A DNA stretch of 39,834 nucleotides from Dehalococcoidia bacterium (GTDB lineage Bacteria; Chloroflexota; Dehalococcoidia; Lucifugimonadales; UBA1127), in contig JAPYRQ010000010.1 in NCBI GenBank assembly GCA_029936935.1, positions 1 to 39,834 on the forward strand, read 5' to 3'. The notes under the pieces were generated by a model. The model was not told where the DNA came from. It saw only the letters and a list, made by a program, of their open reading frames with translations, and ran no database searches. Position numbers and translations under genes: made by a program. Shown piece by piece: positions 1 to 9,542 of the stretch (the first letter of the stretch is position 1; each line of letters starts with the position of its first letter).

Positions 1-650
1 CGGGGCTCCCCAACCCCGCGTTGAAGTCCCACTTCATAATGGGGTCTTGCGCGGTGCCTACGTTGGTTGGCTCTACCGTTGTTATGCTGCTGTCAGCGGA
101 GAAGGTGCTACCAGGTACGTAGGTGAAGCCTTTAGGTAGCTCATCGAATGCAATGGTCAGTCCCTCGGAAACTTCAGGACTAATCTGCTTCATGAATATG
201 GTGTAACGGGCCACCATGCCTGAAATGTTCTTAGGGAGGTCGAGGCAATCATCGTCGAAACCATCACCGCCCATGTCGCAGAGCACTTGGTTCGATGGCC
301 TGATTTTATCGTCCTCTGCTGTTGCCACGTTGAGTGACCCCTGGCTGGCGTGCCAGGCCAACGTTACCGTTGACGTCTCCCCATTCAGATTGACGGTGTA
401 CTCGGCCTCTGGGTTGACCTCGGTCAGGGTGGATGAGGTTCCAGACTGCGAATTCAGTACCACCATCCATGGCGTACTGCTCATTCAGCATGGTGGAGTG
501 TACCTGCTTGCCTCTCAGGGCGGTGCTGGACAGCCCAAGGCTGGGAACCAGGAAGAAGGTTCCCATAGTAAGCAGCATGAGAACGAAGAGGGTAATCATG
601 CCCTCTTCCTTCTTGCCGACTTCTTTGCCTGTCTATTTTGTCATGTGCGT
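1..650 (-). pseudogene. PilX/pilus-like secreted protein with DUF11-like extracellular domain, 5' part, frameshifted; continues beyond window start
   Basis: Minus strand reads ..KKEEGMITLFVLMLLTMGTFFLVPSLGLSSTALRGKQ..GGTEFAVWNL (hydrophobic pilin-like N-terminus). The continuation is in another frame: TLTEVNPEAEYTVNLNGETSTVTLAWHASQ..DDCLDLPKNISGMVARYTIFMKQISPEVSEGLTIAFDELPKGFTYVPGTFS... Frame switch near 425-435. Confidence 0.5.
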
Positions 651-968
651 TTGATGATCCCGTTCTATAGATACACACATTGGCGTGTGACACCCGTGAA
701 CATCTACATACCGTAGCTCCGTGACCCGATACGAAATGTTAACAATCCTGGGAATCCCATGTACATCACATAAACATTTCCAGGCACTATCGACCCATAG
801 ATTCAAAGAGCATTCATCCGAAAGAATGATTCAGTGGAATTTCAAGGACTTTGACGGGTCTGGTGGGTATAAGAGGAGCGGTGGGAGAAGGCAATTGAGA
901 GAGGGCGGTGCAATGTTGTTGCCGTATCACGTACAATGCGGGGCAGAAATTTAATGGAGGCGCGACAC

Positions 969-1457
969 ATGCCAGACCTAACCCCGTTAGCAACATCGGT
1001 GGGAGCGCTGCTCAAGGAACGCAAGGAAAACATCGCGGTGGCGGACTCGTCGTGTGGCGGATTGATTTCTGCGGCGCTGCTGTCCATACCCGGTGCATCG
1101 GCCTATTACGTTGGGGGAATCGTCTCCTACACCGGCGTGTCACGAGAGACACTGCTGGGTATCTCCGAAGACGATATGGCGAAGATTGGCATGCGCGCCA
1201 GCACAGAGCCGTATGCGGCGTTGATTGCGAAGAGTGTACGAGAGAAGTTTGGCACAACGTGGGCGGTCAGTGAGACCGGAGCCAGCGGCCCAACGGGCAA
1301 TCGCTACGGCGATGCTTCAGGACACGCGTGCTTCGCCGTCTCCGGCCCAGTGGAGCGCACCATCACACTGGAAACGCGTAGCTCCGATCGTGAAGCCAAC
1401 ATGTGGGCATTCACCAAGGCCGCGTTGGAACTGCTGGAAACCTGCCTTAAAGCGTAA
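969..1457 (+). CDS. CinA-family protein (nicotinamide-nucleotide amidohydrolase-like domain)
   Basis: MPDLTPLATSVGALLKERKENIAVADSSCGGLISAALLSIPGASAYYVGGIVSYTG..; GGAGG RBS upstream of ATG 969. Confidence 0.85.
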   Translation: MPDLTPLATSVGALLKERKENIAVADSSCGGLISAALLSIPGASAYYVGGIVSYTGVSRETLLGISEDDMAKIGMRASTEPYAALIAKSVREKFGTTWAVSETGASGPTGNRYGDASGHACFAVSGPVERTITLETRSSDREANMWAFTKAALELLETCLKA

Positions 1458-2355
1458 ACAGCTTCTCTGCAGTGCCTCCCAGGATGGCTTCTACACCACT
1501 CGGTGACAGAAATCCTGAGTCGCGTATCCATGCGGGCTGGCCCGGGTGGCCCATATCGTACGGGTAGTCCGTGCCCACCATGATGTGGTCCTCGCCGAAC
1601 ACGTCCACTACGTACTCCAGCGATTGCTTGGAGTGCACCAGGGCATCGGCGTAGAAGAGCTTCAAGTACTCGCTGGGCGCTTTATCGATCTTTGGCCCTT
1701 TCAGTCGATGCTCCCAGCCGTGATCCCATCTGCCGCGGATGAACGGGCACGTGCCGCCCCCGTGGGCCAGGTATATCTTCAAGTTGGGGAATGCCTTCAT
1801 CACTCCGCCGAAGATGAGGGAGCCGGCCGCCACCGCCGTGTCGGTCACAAACCCGATGAAGTTGTTGAGTTCGTACTTGGCCAAACGGTCTGCGCCCAGC
1901 GCGTTCACGGGGTGGATGAAGATGGGGATGCCCAAGGCCTCAACGGTCTTGAAGAACGGAGTGAACTCCGGGGCGTCCAGGTTCACACCCTCCACGTTGG
2001 AGCCGATGGCCACGCCACGGTGACCAAGCTCCTTCACGGCCCGCTCCATCTCCTTGGCTGCCGTCTCCGGCTCTGCCAGCGGAGCCACGGCTAGCCCGGC
2101 GAACCTGTCCGGGTGCTTGGCGACTCCTGCTGCGACAACATCGTTGACCTTCTTGGCTGTGGCCAGGTCTCGACCGTAGAAATCGGAGAAGGCAGAGACC
2201 ATCTGTATATCAACCCCGGAAGCGTCCATGTCGACCAACCGATTTTCCAGGCTGAGGAAGTCGCCACGCATGTTCTCCAACCCCGGCGTGCGTCCCACCA
2301 TTTCCCTGCACTCTTCCGGCAGGTAGTGGGCGTGGACATCGATTACGCGAGTCAT
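1447..2355 (-). CDS. amidohydrolase family protein (amidohydrolase_2 / ACMSD-like TIM barrel)
   Basis: MTRVIDVHAHYLPEECREMVG.. with the VHAHYLP metal motif, IFIHPVNALG, YLAHGGGTCPFIRGRWDHGW and GTDYPYDMGHP; start chosen at the internal ATG. Confidence 0.85.
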   Translation of the reverse strand: MTRVIDVHAHYLPEECREMVGRTPGLENMRGDFLSLENRLVDMDASGVDIQMVSAFSDFYGRDLATAKKVNDVVAAGVAKHPDRFAGLAVAPLAEPETAAKEMERAVKELGHRGVAIGSNVEGVNLDAPEFTPFFKTVEALGIPIFIHPVNALGADRLAKYELNNFIGFVTDTAVAAGSLIFGGVMKAFPNLKIYLAHGGGTCPFIRGRWDHGWEHRLKGPKIDKAPSEYLKLFYADALVHSKQSLEYVVDVFGEDHIMVGTDYPYDMGHPGQPAWIRDSGFLSPSGVEAILGGTAEKLFTL

Positions 2356-2463
2356 GGCGTCTCCTTTAGCATTAATGTCGGGCATGATACCACTTGGAGG
2401 CATTGCCCCCTCTGTTGACGATGTGTAGGCTTGGTTCCGAAGTCCAGGGAGGGCAAAACGGGC

Positions 2464-2915
2464 ATGGCGAAGAGCGAAGCAACGACTGTTGAAGACTACC
2501 TGACCGAGCTGACGTCCGAACGACGGGAGACGGTTGGTGCCGTACGTGCCGTCATCCTGAAGCACCTGCCAGAGGGGTTTGAAGAGGTGATGGACTTTGG
2601 GATGATCAGCTACGTCATACCCCTCTCGACGTATCCGACCACCTACAACAGCACCCACTGATGTACGCGGCGCTGGCATCGCAGAAGAACTACTGCTCTG
2701 TATACCTGATGAACATCTATGGGATACCTGAGTTGATGGAGTGGTTTGAAGCTGGATATCGGGCAAGCGGGAAGCGGATGGACATCGGCAAGGCGTGCGT
2801 GCGGTTCAAGTCGTTGGACGACCTGCCGCTTGAGCTTGTGGGAGAAGCCATCGCTCGGACGTCAGTGGCCGAATACATCGAACTGTACGAATCGTCGAGG
2901 CGAAAAACAGGTTGA
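2464..2915 (+). pseudogene. DUF1801 (YdhG/Fra-like) protein split by a 1-nt frameshift
   Basis: Frame 1 ..FEEVMDFGMISYVIPLSTYPTTYNSTH* ; next frame MYAALASQKNYCSVYLMNIYG..RMDIGKACVRFKSLDDLPLELVGEAIA. Together they form one DUF1801 domain; the two ORFs overlap at TGATG (2659-2663). Confidence 0.8.
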
Positions 2916-2973
2916 CAGCCACACCCCTCGGCCTACAATGACTCTACCAATACCAGCGCCAAGGAGACATACT

Positions 2974-3285
2974 TTGCATATTCTGTTTGTGACTATCAAA
3001 ATCAAGCCGGAGCATCATGACGAGTACATAAAAGAGCTGATGCTGAACGCTAAGGGCGCGAACGAGGACGAGCCCGGTTGCCTGCGTTTCGACGTGGTTC
3101 AGGACGGACAGGATGCCAATACCATCCACCTGTACGAGGTCTATAAGGACGAAGCGGCGTTCAAGGACCACCAGGCATCGGCGCATTTCAAGCGGTTCGG
3201 CGAGGTTGCGGGCGAGTGGCGGGACGGTCCGTCAGTGCTCAACGTCGGGCCGAACATCTACCCGTCGGACAGCGACTGGAAGTAA
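2974..3285 (+). CDS. antibiotic biosynthesis monooxygenase (ABM) domain protein
   Basis: TTG start after AAGGAG; HILFVTIKIKPEHHDEYIKELMLNAKGANEDEPGCLRFDVVQDGQDANTIHLYEVYKDEAAFKDHQASAHFKRF. Confidence 0.85.
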   Translation: MHILFVTIKIKPEHHDEYIKELMLNAKGANEDEPGCLRFDVVQDGQDANTIHLYEVYKDEAAFKDHQASAHFKRFGEVAGEWRDGPSVLNVGPNIYPSDSDWK

Positions 3286-3307
3286 GCGAAAATAAAAGGA
3301 GGAAACT

Positions 3308-3859
3308 ATGCCAAGGGTTAAGTTGATTGCTGAAAAGAGTGATGTTGGCGCAGACCAGCACGAGGAGATCGATTCCATTGTGGAGACGCTGGGTCGCGTC
3401 GCCGGTCCCTTCGGTGTGCTGGCGTACAGTCCGGGGCTTGCCCAGAAGGTCATGGAGGCCGGCGCCCACGTCCGATTGAAGTCGTCAATCACCATGGGAG
3501 AGCGTGAGATCACGATTCTGGCAGTATCGCGAGAGAAGGACGCCCGATATGAGTGGGCATCCCACGTGGGCACAGCCCGCAAGAACGATGTGCCTGAGGA
3601 GGCCATTGAAGCCGTCCGCCACAGCGCGGACGTGAGCGGCCTGGCCGAGGACTATCGCGACATCGTTACCTACACTCGACAGCTTCTGCAGACCAACAAG
3701 GTGGATCAGGGACTGTTCGATTCGATGATCAAGCGCAAGGGCACTCGATGGCTGGTAGAGATTACCGGCACTATCGGTCAGTACCAGTACATCTCAGCCA
3801 TTAACAATGCCTTCGACCTGCAACCCGCAGCGGACGCAGACCAATTGGAAGTTAAATAG
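3308..3859 (+). CDS. carboxymuconolactone decarboxylase family protein
   Basis: EREITILAVSREKDARYEWASHVGTARKNDVPEEAIEAV.. typical CMD core; AGGAGG RBS. Confidence 0.85.
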   Translation: MPRVKLIAEKSDVGADQHEEIDSIVETLGRVAGPFGVLAYSPGLAQKVMEAGAHVRLKSSITMGEREITILAVSREKDARYEWASHVGTARKNDVPEEAIEAVRHSADVSGLAEDYRDIVTYTRQLLQTNKVDQGLFDSMIKRKGTRWLVEITGTIGQYQYISAINNAFDLQPAADADQLEVK

Positions 3860-3909
3860 CCGCCTTAGGCGGTTCTGTGGGCAAAACGAGTTGTCCAAGC
3901 TAATGAAGA

Positions 3910-3946
3910 AGAGGGTTCTGCCTGTGAGGGTGGGGCCCTCTTTTTT
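3910..3946 (+). terminator. putative intrinsic terminator
   Basis: AGAGGG...CCCTCT followed by a run of T. Confidence 0.5.
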
Positions 3947-3980
3947 GTGTTACCGAGCTACCTCGTCGAGGTATGTCGAA

Positions 3981-4181
3981 TTAGCGCTTCTTGTGTTTCT
4001 TGCCCAGCGCCCCCATCAGTGGGGAACCTGCACCGACGAGAAATCCGAAGTCGTACCAGTTGCCGCTCTTAGCGGTGTTGTAGAACTCGTGCCCATTCCA
4101 GGCACCGAATACGTGAAGAAGCAATACTGCCCAGGCGATAAGGCCGTTCCAGAAACCCGCGAACAGGTCTGCATACCACAT
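3981..4181 (-). CDS. small conserved hydrophobic protein
   Basis: MWYADLFAGFWNGLIAWAVLLLHVFGAWNGHEFYNTAKSGNWYDFGFLVGAGSPLMGALGKKHKKR; membrane-type composition with basic tail. Confidence 0.65.
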   Translation of the reverse strand: MWYADLFAGFWNGLIAWAVLLLHVFGAWNGHEFYNTAKSGNWYDFGFLVGAGSPLMGALGKKHKKR

Positions 4182-4345
4182 GAGTCCACCAACTTTCTAA
4201 GCGGATTGGCCGCACTATACATGAGGGGCTGGACGCAACAAGAAGGTCGCTATTGGCGGGAACCCTGTTGGCTTAGAGTCCCTCAAATTTGACACGGTAC
4301 ATCGCGTATAACTACCCTTGGCAACAGATAATTAGGGAGTCGCGC

Positions 4346-4759
4346 ATGCAACAGAGCCCCGCCGGCCCGGGATCCGAAGAAACAGAACCACAGAGCACGC
4401 TGTATCAGCGTGTGGGCGGCATACCGTACTTCAAAGACCTGGTGGAACGGTTCTACCGGTTTGTGGAGGTGGACTCGGCGCTGCGGCCAATGTACCCGGA
4501 GGACCTGGAACCAGGCAAAGACAACCTGGCCATGTTCCTTGTACAACTCTGGGGCGGACCACCCTATTATTCGAGGGATAGAGGGCACCCGCGACTAAGG
4601 ATGAGGCACATGCCCTTCGCCATAGGGCAGATTGAGCGTGATGCGTGGTACCAGCACATGCGTGAGGCGGTGTTGGCTACCGATGCCGCTGAGGGCGACG
4701 TGGAGTTGCTCCTGAATTACTTCGACAAAGCTGCTACGTTCATGATCAACCGGGACTGA
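4346..4759 (+). CDS. group 2 truncated hemoglobin (trHbO/GlbO-like)
   Basis: LYQRVGGIPYFKDLVERFYRFVEVDSALRPMYPEDLEPGKDNLAMFLVQLWGGPPYYSRDRGHPRLRMRHMPFAI..WYQHM. Confidence 0.9.
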   Translation: MQQSPAGPGSEETEPQSTLYQRVGGIPYFKDLVERFYRFVEVDSALRPMYPEDLEPGKDNLAMFLVQLWGGPPYYSRDRGHPRLRMRHMPFAIGQIERDAWYQHMREAVLATDAAEGDVELLLNYFDKAATFMINRD

Positions 4760-4776
4760 GCTGCTGAGACTAAAGC

Positions 4777-5550
4777 CTACTTTATAGCGATCATGAACAT
4801 GCGTTTGAAGGGCATGATGGTCACTCCATCAGCCCGGGGCGGGTAGGCCTTCCGGACACGCTGTCGATAGTCATCCACAAACGCCGCCCCCTCTGATTCA
4901 CTAAGTTGGTCAAGCAACGGGCGTAGCATTGTGCTCATCGTCCACGTCACCACTGGGTCTTCGCCCTCAAGCTGCTGGTGGTAGATGGTCTCCCACATAT
5001 TCAGCGATGTGACGTGGGGTCGCAGTATCTGGTAGTACTCGCCCATCTCCTTGACTGGATGCTCCCGCTGAAATGGCTTCAACCGTTCCTGCCATGGGCC
5101 TTCCCGCACAACGTCTGCAATGGACGTGTGGCTTGGCGCAGAGAAGTTGTTGGGTATCTGAATTGCCATGACGCCACCGGGCTTCACCGCGTCAAGCAGT
5201 GCTGGGAGCAACGTCTCATGGTCGTCTAGCCAATGGAGAGTGGCGTTGGTGTAGAGAAGATCGGCCTGGGCGTCGGGACGCCACGTATTGAGGTCGGCCA
5301 ACTGCCATTCAATATCGCCGTTGACCGCCTTGGCCTTCTGAATCATGTCCGCCGACGAATCGATGCCAACAATCCTAGCGTTGGGCCATCGTTGCTTCAG
5401 GTGGACCGTAGCATTCCCTGGCCCACAGCCAAGGTCGTAGATGAGCTTGGGGTCTTCTGATGGTATCTGGGCCAGCAAATCAAGGGCTGGACGTAGTCGT
5501 TCATTGCCAAAGTTCAAATAGAGTGTGGCATCCCAATCGCTTGTGGTCAT
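4777..5550 (-). CDS. tam: trans-aconitate 2-methyltransferase-like SAM methyltransferase
   Basis: DWDATLYLNFGNERLRPALDLLAQI..IYDLGCGPGNATVHLKQRWPNARIVGIDSSADMIQKA. Confidence 0.85.
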   Translation of the reverse strand: MTTSDWDATLYLNFGNERLRPALDLLAQIPSEDPKLIYDLGCGPGNATVHLKQRWPNARIVGIDSSADMIQKAKAVNGDIEWQLADLNTWRPDAQADLLYTNATLHWLDDHETLLPALLDAVKPGGVMAIQIPNNFSAPSHTSIADVVREGPWQERLKPFQREHPVKEMGEYYQILRPHVTSLNMWETIYHQQLEGEDPVVTWTMSTMLRPLLDQLSESEGAAFVDDYRQRVRKAYPPRADGVTIMPFKRMFMIAIK

Positions 5551-5594
5551 GTGTATCTCGTTTGCTAAGAATGAGCAGATTAGGTTAGAGGGCG

Positions 5595-6167
5595 CTATGC
5601 GCGAGGCCGAACGTATCGGTCACGATCGTCCACGCCACCCTCGACGATTCCAAAATCGATGGTCCACAGTTCCTGCCGATACTTGATGTAGGGGACGTAG
5701 TGGTTGCCTACATTGTCCGTCCACAGGGTTCCTGGGAAAATCACGCTGTATCGTCGAAACTCCTCCGGGATCACCTTCTGGTTGTCGATTAGGTATTCGG
5801 CATGTCGCTGGCCAAGCTTGGATGTGATGGCGAGCACATGCTCCACCATGTCCTCTCCGATGAGGTCAGGCTGACCTTCTTCAATGAAGATTACCAACTC
5901 AATCGAGTCGGTTGAGATTTGTGCTGGCTCTGATTGGTCTTCCAAGAGCTTCCAACCCTCAGAACTCTTGTCGTTTTGAAGTGGCGCGTCGGCATCAATG
6001 GACCCTCCAGCTTCTACGGCCCCTAATAAGCCTCTCAATGCCTCTTCTAGGTTGTCCGGAGATTCCGTCAGACCCCTGGCGGTTGCTTCATCAATATCTC
6101 GGGGAAGTCGGGCGACGATTGCTCCGACGAATGCTGTGTACCACTCTGGAACCTCTGCCATGGCCAA
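5595..6167 (-). CDS. hypothetical protein
   Basis: 190 aa ORF with coherent composition (EWYTAFVGAIVARLPRDIDEATARGLTESPDNLEEALRGLL...VIFPGTLWTDNVGNHYVPYIKYRQELWTIDFG). No family assigned. Confidence 0.55.
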   Translation of the reverse strand: MAMAEVPEWYTAFVGAIVARLPRDIDEATARGLTESPDNLEEALRGLLGAVEAGGSIDADAPLQNDKSSEGWKLLEDQSEPAQISTDSIELVIFIEEGQPDLIGEDMVEHVLAITSKLGQRHAEYLIDNQKVIPEEFRRYSVIFPGTLWTDNVGNHYVPYIKYRQELWTIDFGIVEGGVDDRDRYVRPRA

Positions 6168-6325
6168 TGCTCCTTGATATGGGATGCCGCTATTGTATGC
6201 CCGACGGTGGGAGTGTCAACGAAATAGAGCGTTTCCCCAACTACATTCAGGGGTAGTCTGCTATCTGGGAGCAGGAAGTTCCAATACCATTGAAGTGAGC
6301 GGCCTCACTCGCGCGTTGAGATTGG

Positions 6326-6490
6326 TTATGCCGAGAGACCTGTCACAGATCCTAATAGAAGTCGTGCCATTAGTCTCGCGAGACCGTGGGCGTTGCCGGT
6401 AAGCCTACGCAGGAAGAGGTCGAGGACCTCCTGGTACCAGCCGACGGTCTTGGGCCGTTTGCCTTCCATCGTGATACATGCCTCCCTTTG
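6326..6490 (-). pseudogene. possible tyrosine recombinase (phage integrase SAM-like N-domain) remnant
   Basis: Minus-frame MEGKRPKTVGWYQEVLDLFLRRLTGNAH resembles integrase N-terminal core-binding helices (KT..WY...L..FL). No catalytic domain in frame. Confidence 0.3.
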
Positions 6491-6578
6491 GGCCAAGTGT
6501 CCTGGGGCAAGTACCCCCCATGCGTGATCACTGACGGAACCAGCAAAATTGTGATGATATGGAAAACCCAATCGGGCT

Positions 6579-7091
6579 ATGTCTAAATTGGAGCAAAAAC
6601 AAGACCTGTTTGATAGGTTAATCGACGACGTATCAATCGACATATCGGTGAGAATGAATGGCGATGAGCTATTTGGTCTCTTTGACTTAACGGCGCCTTC
6701 CCGGGGAAAGACGGTTAATACTCAACGGCCCCCAGGCTTGGAGCTTGAGGACAGATGTGCGACTATTTTGGAGCGTCGCGGGTATCGCGTGCAGAGAACC
6801 CCTCGTAGTCGAGATGGAGGGATCGACCTGATCGCGTTCAGGACCGATGAAGTCGGTATTGAGCAACAGCTTTACATCCAGTGCAAAGATCATGCTCGCC
6901 CGGTGGGTGTTGAAGTTGTTCGAGAATTGATTGGCGTTTTGCCTATAGATGGCAGTGCAATCCCTGTGCTAGTGTCGCCTGCTGGCGCGACCGCCGACGC
7001 TTTAAAGACGGCTGTTGAACGAAGTGCCTTCATATGGGATGAAAGTAGGCTATCCGAATTAGAGGAGACTGCCGACGCTACCGTTGTTTGA
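6579..7091 (+). CDS. Mrr-like restriction endonuclease (PD-(D/E)xK) domain protein
   Basis: CATILERRGYRVQRTPRSRDGGIDLIAFRTDEVGIEQQLYIQCKDHARPVGVEVVRELIGVL: DGGIDLIAF...QCKD motif. Confidence 0.75.
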   Translation: MSKLEQKQDLFDRLIDDVSIDISVRMNGDELFGLFDLTAPSRGKTVNTQRPPGLELEDRCATILERRGYRVQRTPRSRDGGIDLIAFRTDEVGIEQQLYIQCKDHARPVGVEVVRELIGVLPIDGSAIPVLVSPAGATADALKTAVERSAFIWDESRLSELEETADATVV

Positions 7092-7319
7092 TGTGAAACG
7101 ATATAGGAAACCGATTCCCTGCCCAAGGACTTGCGACTGCCGCTGATAGAACGTTGTTTCTCCTTACCCTAATGGGTTCGGCGGCGGTTCACCCTCACTC
7201 TGCCCGGTTATCCGCCCTTTTCGTCATCAGATCGCTTTAATTCATCTTAGGTAACTCGATTGTCGGTGCCTTCGACGGAATGACCCACCACAAGAACATT
7301 TCCTGAAGAGTACGAGCAG

Positions 7320-8057
7320 TTACGTAGTCGTTAGGGCTGTAGGTATACGAGTCCCCCCGGTCTCACAGGCCTGCAGCAAGACATGCCTGGTACCCCGGCA
7401 ATCCCACTGATTATGGCTAAGCATGTTCGTCCATTTAGCTTTTGCCACACTCGTGAGCGAAGCATAGGTTCCGCGGCGTTCAATCTGAGTCATAACATAG
7501 CGGATTCTTGCCGCTACAGGACGAAGGAAATTAGGGGTCGGCATACCTGTAAAATCCATGAAATTATTAAGACTGTTCCTCTGGCTCCGATGGTTCAGTG
7601 GAAACACAACGGCTGGGTAATTACGATTCTTCCAGCGCTTAGCTTCTGGCAATGCGTTACGAATCCTGGACTTGAAAATAGCGGTGATGGTTGGGTTTAC
7701 CTGAGCCTCTGCTACTGCCTGCTCCTCTCGCGTGCTCCATTCGATAAGCAAGCGGTCCTCTGATTCCGCAACAAAACACAGCGCCTCGAGCGCATTCTCA
7801 AGGGAATCCAGATAAACACACGTTCCACCACGTTCCACTGCTTTAGCTCTTGCGGCACTCTCAAGGGTTTTCTCGAATACGTACTGCACAAAGTGTTCCT
7901 TCTTGGCGTCATCAATCCAGTACGCCCCCAAAAGAACCGGTGGGGCATCCATCACTCCCTCGAAGTCTATGTATATAGCTCTCGTAGCTTCAAATCCAGA
8001 AATCGTCCTTCTCATTACGGCTTGCCTCCACGTTTGGGTTTCGGGTTTTGATTGCAT
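7320..8057 (-). CDS. putative RNase H-fold/DEDD exonuclease-like hypothetical protein
   Basis: N-terminal IYIDFEG, C-terminal HNQWDCRGTRHVL; the acidic-motif layout suggests an RNase H-like fold. Assignment tentative. Confidence 0.5.
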   Translation of the reverse strand: MQSKPETQTWRQAVMRRTISGFEATRAIYIDFEGVMDAPPVLLGAYWIDDAKKEHFVQYVFEKTLESAARAKAVERGGTCVYLDSLENALEALCFVAESEDRLLIEWSTREEQAVAEAQVNPTITAIFKSRIRNALPEAKRWKNRNYPAVVFPLNHRSQRNSLNNFMDFTGMPTPNFLRPVAARIRYVMTQIERRGTYASLTSVAKAKWTNMLSHNQWDCRGTRHVLLQACETGGTRIPTALTTT

Positions 8058-8114
8058 GTACTGTCATCGATTTATTCTGTCGACACAATACAACTCATTC
8101 AGACGCACGCCTGA

Positions 8115-8897
8115 ATGTCCCGTAGGGAAACCGCGCGCTGCGAGTGGGGCGAGCGCATGGCGGAGGACATCTTGAGGAGCATCGGTTTTGTGGAGGGCGT
8201 CAACTACTTCAAGCAGAGCCAGATTGAGGGAGGGAGTTCCAGACCTGATTTTGTGTTCATGCTGCCCGACGACCTAAAGCTGAACATGGATGTGAAATTC
8301 CCTTTGGACAACTACATGCGACACCTTGAGGCAGAGTCCGAGGCAGAAAAATCTCAGTTTCAAACGGCGTTCCTGCGTGATGTGAGAGGCCGAATATCAG
8401 AAATCACCAATCGTGAGTATATTAACCCGGAACAGGGAACGTTGGACTACGTCCTGCTTTTCATTCCCAATGAAAGCGTCTACTCCTTCATGCATGAAAA
8501 GGATCCTGACCTTTTGGATTTCGGACTGCGAAACAAAGTTGTATGCTGCGCGCCTTTGACCCTTTTCGCGGTACTGGCGATGGTCCGTCAGGCCGCCGAC
8601 AATTTTGCTCTGCAAAAGTCATCTGAACAAGTCGTTTCGCTATTCGGAAGATTCAATACTGAGTGGGAAAAATTCACGGATTCGATGGAACAAGTCGGCA
8701 AAAGGCTCGACTCGACCCAGAAGGCGTATGGGTTCTTAAGGGGTACCCGTCGCCGCGCTCTGGAACGACCACTGGGCCAAATTGAGACTATTCGGGCCGA
8801 GAGGGGCATTCCCGTCGCGCTTACTGTTGACGACCTTCCTGCACTGACTGCACAGGAGGCGGTCGATTCTTCTGATTCGGGCGATGACGAAGATTAG
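8115..8897 (+). CDS. RmuC-domain protein, N-terminally truncated
   Basis: RCEWGERMAEDILRSIGFVEGVNYFKQ..RPDFVFMLPDDLKLNMDVKFPLDNYMRHLEAESE..VLLFIPNESVYSFMHE.. The upstream coiled-coil is absent; an in-frame TGA (8112-8114) directly precedes ATG 8115. Confidence 0.8.
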   Translation: MSRRETARCEWGERMAEDILRSIGFVEGVNYFKQSQIEGGSSRPDFVFMLPDDLKLNMDVKFPLDNYMRHLEAESEAEKSQFQTAFLRDVRGRISEITNREYINPEQGTLDYVLLFIPNESVYSFMHEKDPDLLDFGLRNKVVCCAPLTLFAVLAMVRQAADNFALQKSSEQVVSLFGRFNTEWEKFTDSMEQVGKRLDSTQKAYGFLRGTRRRALERPLGQIETIRAERGIPVALTVDDLPALTAQEAVDSSDSGDDED

Positions 8898-9080
8898 GAC
8901 GGTGGAATACGCAGAATGATGTGCATCGTTTGCTACTGGTCCTAGCGCGACCTCTCAAGAGCCTCATACAGGTCCGAGCGGGGAAAAGGCCGCTGCCTGA
9001 GTCGATTGGGGAGCGAGTGTCGGCTCTTAATGCTTATTGCTTGTTTATGGGTGATATGCAGCCGTTTTTATCTGGAGATT

Positions 9081-9155
9081 TGGAGCGGGCGATGGGAATC
9101 GAACCCACGACAGCCTGCTTGGAAGGCAGGTGCTCTACCGCTGAGCTACGCCCGC
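9081..9155 (-). tRNA. tRNA-Gly(TCC), CCA encoded
   Basis: GCGGGCGTAGCTCAGCGGTAGAGCACCTGCCTTCCAAGCAGGCTGTCGTGGGTTCGATTCCCATCGCCCGCTCCA; cloverleaf complete. Confidence 0.95.
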
Positions 9156-9203
9156 AATGGTACTTTTCTGCGTGAACAGAGAAGTGCCTGCTACTAGAAT
9201 ACT

Positions 9204-9542
9204 CTAGCCGCGGTATCCACCGCCACCGCCGCCGCCACTGCTGCGTTCTTCGCGGGGTCGCGCTTCATTCACTGTGAGGTCTCGACCGCCCATTTCCTTG
9301 CCGTTCAGGGCCTCGATTGCCGACTGCGCTTCGCTGTCCCCTGGCATCTCTACAAAGCCAAACCCCTTGGATCGACCGGTGTCCCTGTCCTTGATGATGG
9401 TGACAGATTCCACTTGTCCATATTGTCGAAACATCTCCTCAAGTTCCTCTTCTGCTGCTTCGTAAGGTAGGTTTCCTAGATAGATCCTCAAACCGGTCTC
9501 CTTCTGCTGTCTGCCAGCACCATTCTGAGAAAGGCCATTCAA
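9204..9542 (-). CDS. RRM-type RNA-binding protein with Gly-rich tail
   Basis: RIYLGNLPYEAAEEELEEMFRQYGQVESVTIIKDRDTGRSKGFGFVEM: RNP2 and RNP1 motifs; SSGGGGGGGYRG tail. Confidence 0.92.
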   Translation of the reverse strand: MNGLSQNGAGRQQKETGLRIYLGNLPYEAAEEELEEMFRQYGQVESVTIIKDRDTGRSKGFGFVEMPGDSEAQSAIEALNGKEMGGRDLTVNEARPREERSSGGGGGGGYRG

